Positions 19,701 to 23,930 of a DNA stretch of 23,930 nucleotides are shown here, one piece after another. Source of the stretch: Gonium pectorale (Eukaryota > Chlorophyta > Chlorophyceae > Chlamydomonadales > Volvocaceae). The stretch spans positions 257,622-281,551 of the forward strand of contig LSYV01000052.1 in assembly GCA_001584585.1 (NCBI GenBank), written 5' to 3'. The position numbers and the translations under genes are program-made. Position 1 is the first letter of the stretch, and each line of letters starts with the position of its first letter. Below the pieces are notes generated by a model that saw only the letters and a program-made list of their open reading frames with translations, did no database searches and had not been told where the DNA came from.

Positions 19701-22700
19701 TCCACTATTCACAGGTTGGGGAAGCACCCGCGCCGGGACTCGCAGCTGTCGACGCCAGCCGGAGGGGAACGGAGGCATCCCCCGAGGAGCGGAGCGGCGG
19801 CGCGGGGGTCGCGGTGCGTACGACACGGGGCGCCGGATACTGCGCGGCGTGGCGGGGCTTGGTTGGGTGGTAGCGCTGGCAGTGGGGCGACCTCACAGGG
19901 GCGTCAGGTGGATACTTTGAGCCTATGCGTAGGGCCATGCGGGTCTGTGTAGGGCCGTGCCGATCTGCTGAGGGCCATGCCGACCTGCATAGCAGCACGT
20001 GTATGTGTCACTTGGCACTGCCCATGACATTCGCATGTCGCTCCGGCTCTGTCGGCCCCGCAATCCTGCATGATGCTGTTTCTATGGAAACGGAGGTCAT
20101 CTCGCAAAACATGCGGCCGCAAGTACCCGCCCGCCGCCCATCGCTGCCGCCTCTCCGCAGGCACGGCCGCCGCCTCAGCCGCAGCCGCAGCACGGGGTAC
20201 AGGAGCATGAGCGAGGCTGGGCCAGGCCGCTGCCCGACGCAGCGACAGCCGACAGCAGCGAGCCTGCCCGCCAGCCGACAACACGCCGGCCCACTCTCCG
20301 GGAGGTGCTGGAGCTGCAGCGGCCGCCGTCAGTGCCCATCACCGCAGTGCCGCGTAGGCCGCTCGACCTGCCGACGGCGCCTGTGGCGGCTGCGCCGCTG
20401 CCGCTGCCGCCGCCATCGGCGGCGCAGGCCCACGTGACGTCACCGCCGGCGTCCGACCGAGAGCCGCACAGGTTGTCGTCGCCTCGGTCGCCCGAGTGGC
20501 TGGCGACGGGCCCGCCGCTGCCGCTGCCGCTGCGGCCGTCGACGACTGGGTCGCGGGCATCGGCATCGCGGTCGTCTGCGGCAGACACGCGCGCCGGCAC
20601 GGGCACCGGCGCGCTGCCGGCGGGCGGCGGCGGCGGGAGCGGGCGCGCGTCGGGGGAGTTTGAGTACCTCCACCGCGCGTCGACCCTTTCAAACAGCGAC
20701 CGCCTCGAGATTGCGAGGTGCGTGTCCGCGAGCGCGCGCGTGTCTCGTTTGGGGGTCGTGCAAAAGGCTACGTCCTGGGCGCATTATTTGTGCCGTACTG
20801 CACGATGTCTCGTGAAGCGGGTGTACGATGCCGTGTACCGGTGTACGATGCCGTGTGTGTGCGGGCGCATGTACAACCCATCGGGCGCGATTGAAGGAGG
20901 CCCACGCTGCAGGCTCGGAGGTTGCCACAGGCGGCGCGCGTCAGTGCACTTGCACGCCCTCACCGCGGCAGCACCCACCCCCTTTTGCGGGCGAACGCAG
21001 CTGGCGTCCAGTCTTCTCCTAGCAGACCCGGTTTCCTTCAAACCCCCTCTTTGCGTCCTGTGCTCCGCTCATGGAGTCGTCTTGCGGTCGATCCGTCACG
21101 CCTTGATAGACCCGCACGAAGCCATGGGACCCGCGCTTGGGTCCATTCCGACACACCTTTGTATCTACACGCACGCACGCACTCACGCTCTCACGCGCGC
21201 AGGTACACGAGCCTGTCAGCATGGGTGCAAACCACCGGCGTCGGCCTGCACGGCGCGCGCACCAGTGCCGGCAGCCGCCCCTCCGGCTCCTCCCTTGCCA
21301 ACGCCCCGGCGGCGGCGGCGGCGGCAGCCGCAGCGGCGGCGATTCTTGCTCGCCGGAGCAGCGCGGGCGCGTTGGGCCCAATGGTAGGCGGGCCGGAGGG
21401 AGGTGGAGAGCGTGGTGTGGCGGGGTCAGCGGTGTGCCTGTGCGCCCGTGTGCGGAGGCAGCCCCCACGCTTTAGTCGTCGCATGTGGAGTGCGGAGTGC
21501 GGAGTGCGTGGAGGATTGTGTTGGAACGAAACGACGCATACGACGAGCGTAAGCGCAAAAGTGAAGGTGTCGTCGTAGGACCCAGCTCCAGAGGTAGTCG
21601 AAAGGGTGATTTCCCTGCATATTAGTTCGGCGGCGATCACCACCGTAGCCCCCGATGCGGCCCAGAATTCTCTCTGGGGTGACGCTATGCAATGCCGTGC
21701 TGGGATGCGCCTAGTCTGGCCCACGTGCATCGCATGCTGGCTGGTGCATGTCTCCCGGCCCCCGGCCCACCCAGCCCCCCGACCCGCTGACTTACTAGTG
21801 CTAGTCTCAGCTACAAGCACCGGGAGAGGATTGTGTGTGCGTCAAAGGGTGTCTGCGGGTATGTGCGGTGGGCCTCAACCTCCGACGTATCGGATGGGTG
21901 TGCGGCCGATCCTCCCCGCCGCCGCTCCTTCACCCTGGGGATCGCGCGCAGGCCGGTCAGCTGACGCCATCTGGCAGCGTCAGCCCGCCCTTGGCGCAGC
22001 AGAGTCCGCAGAGTGTGCGGGCCTTCAGCCCCCAAGCCCGCGCCGTCGCCGGCGGCGCGGAGGGCAGCCCCATCGCCTATTCGTCCCACTCCCTGCCGCC
22101 ATTTCGCGGCATCGGCAGTGGGTCTATGGCGGCAATGGCGCTGGCGGCGGCGGCGGCAGCGAGCCCTGTGGGGAGCAGCGACAGCGACCGGTCTGCCAGG
22201 CGCGCCGCCGGCGCAGTCGGCGCTGCGTCGCCGTCGCGGCGGCTGAGCCCCTTGTCGCCGCAGGCTGGCATTGCGCGCGACGTTGGCGGCGGCGGAAGCC
22301 GCCGTACAGACGACGCACGCTCGAGCAGCGGCGCCGTGACCGTGGCATCGCTGCGAGACTCAGCATCGCCGTCGCCGCTGCCGCCACGCGGCGCAGCGGG
22401 AGTGCCGGTTTCGGTGGCGGCGGCGACCGCCGTCCGCCGTGACGCTGGCAGCTCCGCCAACAGCCGCGCCGGCAGCCGCGTTGGCAGCAGGGCGCTGCCC
22501 TTCCTGCCCGTGGAGAACCGGCCCATCCAGCACACCGTGGCGAGCTGGCTTGCCGGTGGCGGCGCCGCCGCCGTCACGGGCTCCGTCGCCGACAGCGGCT
22601 CCGGCGCCGTCGGGACCGGCAGCAGCGCCAGCACGGCGGCGCTGGCGGCATCCACAATCCCCGCCGCTGCCGCCGCCGGACAAGGTGACGAGGAGTATGA

Positions 22701-23930
22701 GCCGATCATGATGGCCAGCGAGCCTCTCGCCCTGATCTTGGCCCCAGACGCTGTTGTCGCCCCAGACGCTGCTGACGGTCGGCGCTCGGGCCTGCGGGAC
22801 CTGATCAGCGGCGCCGCATCTTCCAGCGGACCAGGCAGCCCCGGCAGCGCTCGCCGGATGGGGATGGGGCGCGCAGCCGGCGGCTCCAGGAGCTCCCGCT
22901 CAGGCGCCTCGGCAGGCGGCGGCAACGCTGGCGGCGGCACCACGTTGCTGACGGCGCGGGGCAGCGCGAGCGTCCTGAACGGTGGCAATGCCGGCGGAGA
23001 CGCCGGCGACGGCGGGGGCGGCGTTGGTGGCGTGGTGGACAGCGCGCCGCTGCCGGGGCCCGGTGTCCGGACATCGCTTGCGGGCTATGCATGGCCGAGG
23101 TCGACCCACGGGTCGATCGCCGCCTCCTCCCGGCCGGACAGCGAGGTTCTCTCTCTGCCGCCGCCGCCCCAACCCGCGGCGCTCTTGCAGATGGCACGCA
23201 GTGGACATGGAGTGGTTTGGTCGGGGCCAGCAGCCATTCCTGTCATGATGCGACGCAGCGGGGCGCCAGCCGCGCCGGTCAGCAGCCCGTCCGACCCGTG
23301 GGGGCCTCCGCCCGCCAGCAAGCCCCGACGGGCCGTGACGGCAGCAAACACCGGATCTAACGACGCGGACGGGACGCCGCCGCCAACGCTGTCGGCAACC
23401 AGTATCGCTGGGGCGGCGCGCGGTCGCGCCGCCGCCGCCGCCGACGGCGCCCACGGTGGCGGCAGCCGTGTCGGCGGCGGCGGCAGGTCCGGCGGCGAGG
23501 GCTTCGCCGAGGCGTCGGCTCTGACGCTGCGCATGGTGGACGCTGGCGTCATCGTCGGTCGCCGCCACCGTGGCAGCGGCGGCGGCGCCGATAACGCTGA
23601 GACGGACAGCGACACCTCAAAGGGCTCGGCCTCTGGATCCATCTCCGCCGACGCCCTGTCCGGCATAACGCCGTCTCCGCACCTCTCACGTGCACCGTCG
23701 CCGCCGCGGGGCGCCATGGATGCCGCCGCTGCCATCGCCGTCGCGGACCTGTTCCCCGTCAGCAACGAGCCGCTGCCACCGACGCCGCTGAACATGCTGT
23801 CTGCCGCCGCCGCCGCTGACATGTCAATTCGCGAGGTCGCCGCCGCCGCCAGCCGCGCGCTCAGCCGCGCCGCCAGCCGCAACAACACCGGCGGCGGCGG
23901 CAGCCACGGCAGCGCCGCCGCCGCCAGCCG
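13593..23930 (+). CDS. Membrane-bound class III adenylate/guanylate cyclase, 3' partial (5' end uncertain)
   Basis: Predicted to convert ATP or GTP to cAMP or cGMP at a membrane. Exons: 13593-13748, 14040-14048, 14663-14782, 15048-15125, 15391-15438, 15555-15724, 16042-16663, 17144-17546, 17967-19345, 20161-20717, 21203-21383, 21952-23930 (open at window end). All phases agree: 1,900 codons without a stop. Residues 1-25 are a transmembrane helix; 26-45 a basic linker; 46-137 the N-terminal half of the catalytic domain (GPQTTLLVT+DIM+NSTVLWEAV, YESATE+GDCFILAFHAP, DLPWPQELLEHPDGCE). Asp53 and Asp97 fit the two metal-binding Asp, 44 residues apart as in mammalian adenylate cyclase C1. The Lys of K-x-x-G-D is Ala93, so nucleotide preference cannot be inferred. 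Residues 138-1900 are mostly Ala/Gly/Ser-rich with short Trp-containing islands. The second catalytic half, with the transition-state residues, is not in the window. Any extracellular N-terminal domain would lie upstream and was not found. Confidence 0.82.
14040..14048 (+). other. 9-nt microexon encoding Asp-Ile-Met
   Basis: GACATCATG lies between a strong acceptor (ten C then AG, ending 14039) and a donor GTACGG at 14049. It is phase 0 on both sides, so leaving it out keeps the frame. With it the protein reads LLVT-DIM-NSTVLWE, the normal class III motif with the first metal-binding Asp; without it the motif has no Asp. The resulting spacing to the second Asp is 44 residues, as expected. Confidence 0.78.
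14200..14217 (+). other. Perfect G-quadruplex motif in the intron after the microexon
   Basis: The sequence is GGGTCGGGTTGGGTTGGG, four G3 runs with 2-nt loops, on the transcribed-RNA sense strand. It starts 152 nt downstream of the microexon donor. G-runs downstream of 5' splice sites can act as intronic splicing enhancers; here this is an inference from position only. Confidence 0.6.
14789..14814 (+). repeat. Small hairpin just after a donor site
   Basis: CTGTACGGC (14789-14797) and GCCGTACAG (14806-14814) are perfect reverse complements with an 8-nt loop. The hairpin begins 6 nt after the start of intron 14783-15047 and could affect use of that donor. It could also be chance. Confidence 0.5.
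17731..17845 (+). repeat. Minisatellite, 34-bp unit, about three copies
   Basis: Units start at 17743, 17777 and 17811 with GGGATTGGAAGGCATTCTC and end in CGGGCGGGGGTAGT. The first two are identical; the third loses one T near its end, and a partial unit precedes the array at 17731-17742. It lies in cyclase intron 17547-17966. The units have no spacers and are not a CRISPR array. Copy number is likely to vary between strains. Confidence 0.92.
19442..19486. repeat. Perfect 19-bp intronic hairpin
   Basis: Arms 19442-19460 and 19468-19486 are exact reverse complements, with the 7-nt loop TGTTGCG. The stem contains GGGGAGCCCGAAGACG and is very GC-rich. It lies about 100 nt into cyclase intron 19346-20160. 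It could be a small-RNA precursor, a remnant of an inverted-repeat element, or a structural splicing element. Confidence 0.85.
19930..19990 (+). repeat. Three imperfect 20-21-bp tandem units
   Basis: Units begin at about 19930, 19950 and 19971, each starting TAGGGCC or GAGGGCC and ending in CTGTG, CTGCT or CTGCA. They lie in cyclase intron 19346-20160. The copies have diverged, so the array is older than the 34-bp minisatellite. Confidence 0.7.
20820..20856 (+). repeat. 20-bp tandem duplication
   Basis: GTGTACGATGCCGTGT occurs at 20821-20836 and again at 20841-20856. It lies in cyclase intron 20718-21202 and looks like a simple slippage duplication. Confidence 0.8.
21016..21047 (+). repeat. 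32-bp dispersed intronic repeat, copy B
   Basis: This is the partner of 3388-3419, with 3 mismatches in 32 nt, ending in TTTCCTTCAAACCCCC. It lies in cyclase intron 20718-21202. The two copies are in different genes, so the similarity is not a local duplication. Confidence 0.55.
21511..21836 (-). mobile_element. Short retroposon copy 2 (SINE-like) with 11-bp target-site duplication
   Basis: The exact direct repeat GAGGATTGTGT at 21511-21521 and 21826-21836 encloses 304 bp. The core 21531-21792 is about 95% identical to 759-1020. This copy continues about 33 nt further right (to CACCGGGA at 21825) than copy 1, so it is the fuller one. It lies in cyclase intron 21384-21951, antisense to the gene if the right end is the element's 5' end. 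It has no credible coding capacity. I looked for pol III A and B boxes and found only weak resemblance, so SINE is a working label. Confidence 0.8.

Noticed and set aside
22077..23888. Minus-strand open frames of 220-300 codons
   Set aside because: They mirror Gly/Ala/Ser codons of the plus-strand frame, which is stop-free over the whole stretch and in phase with the preceding exon.

Overview
The window reads as nuclear DNA of a volvocine green alga (Chlamydomonas/Volvox group). The evidence is very high GC, genes cut into many short exons by GT-AG introns of 0.3-0.8 kb, a class III cyclase written in the style of the large algal cyclase family, low-complexity Ala/Gly/Ser/Gln protein tracts, and an interstitial telomere-like sequence of the TTTAGGG type. 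No bacterial operon, rRNA, tRNA or CRISPR array is visible. All gene models below were built by hand from splice sites and reading-frame continuity; no transcript or database was consulted.

Region 1 (1-7387) is a plus-strand gene whose 5' end lies outside the window. Eleven visible exons join in one frame to 562 residues and encode a bZIP transcription factor. It has a Pap1/YAP-like basic region, a five-leucine zipper split over two exons, a long helical region I cannot name, and a Gln-rich then Met/Gly-rich C-terminus. Its introns carry retroposon debris.

Region 2 (7388-13592) is an intergenic stretch of about 6.2 kb. It holds the 3' flank of the bZIP gene, an inverted telomere-like palindrome between 15-bp direct repeats, a 64-bp-period tandem duplication, and a 560-N assembly gap. 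The gap is bordered on both sides by the same exact 308 bp, which looks like an unmerged contig overlap. Beyond it lies a lower-GC tract with coding-like fragments.

Region 3 (13593 to the window end) is a plus-strand gene for a membrane-anchored class III adenylate/guanylate cyclase. Twelve exons are visible: a transmembrane helix, the first half of the catalytic domain, then more than 1,700 residues of low-complexity sequence still open at the window end. The first catalytic Asp is carried by a 9-nt microexon. The second half of the catalytic domain is not in the window.

The two genes share strand and genome style but nothing shows that they act together. A bZIP factor and a cyclic-nucleotide cyclase could belong to one signalling route, but that is speculation. 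The clearest unusual signals are the microexon-borne catalytic residue, the very long cyclase insertion, two 95%-identical retroposons in opposite genes, the telomere-like palindrome, a 19-bp perfect intronic hairpin, and the duplicated gap edges.
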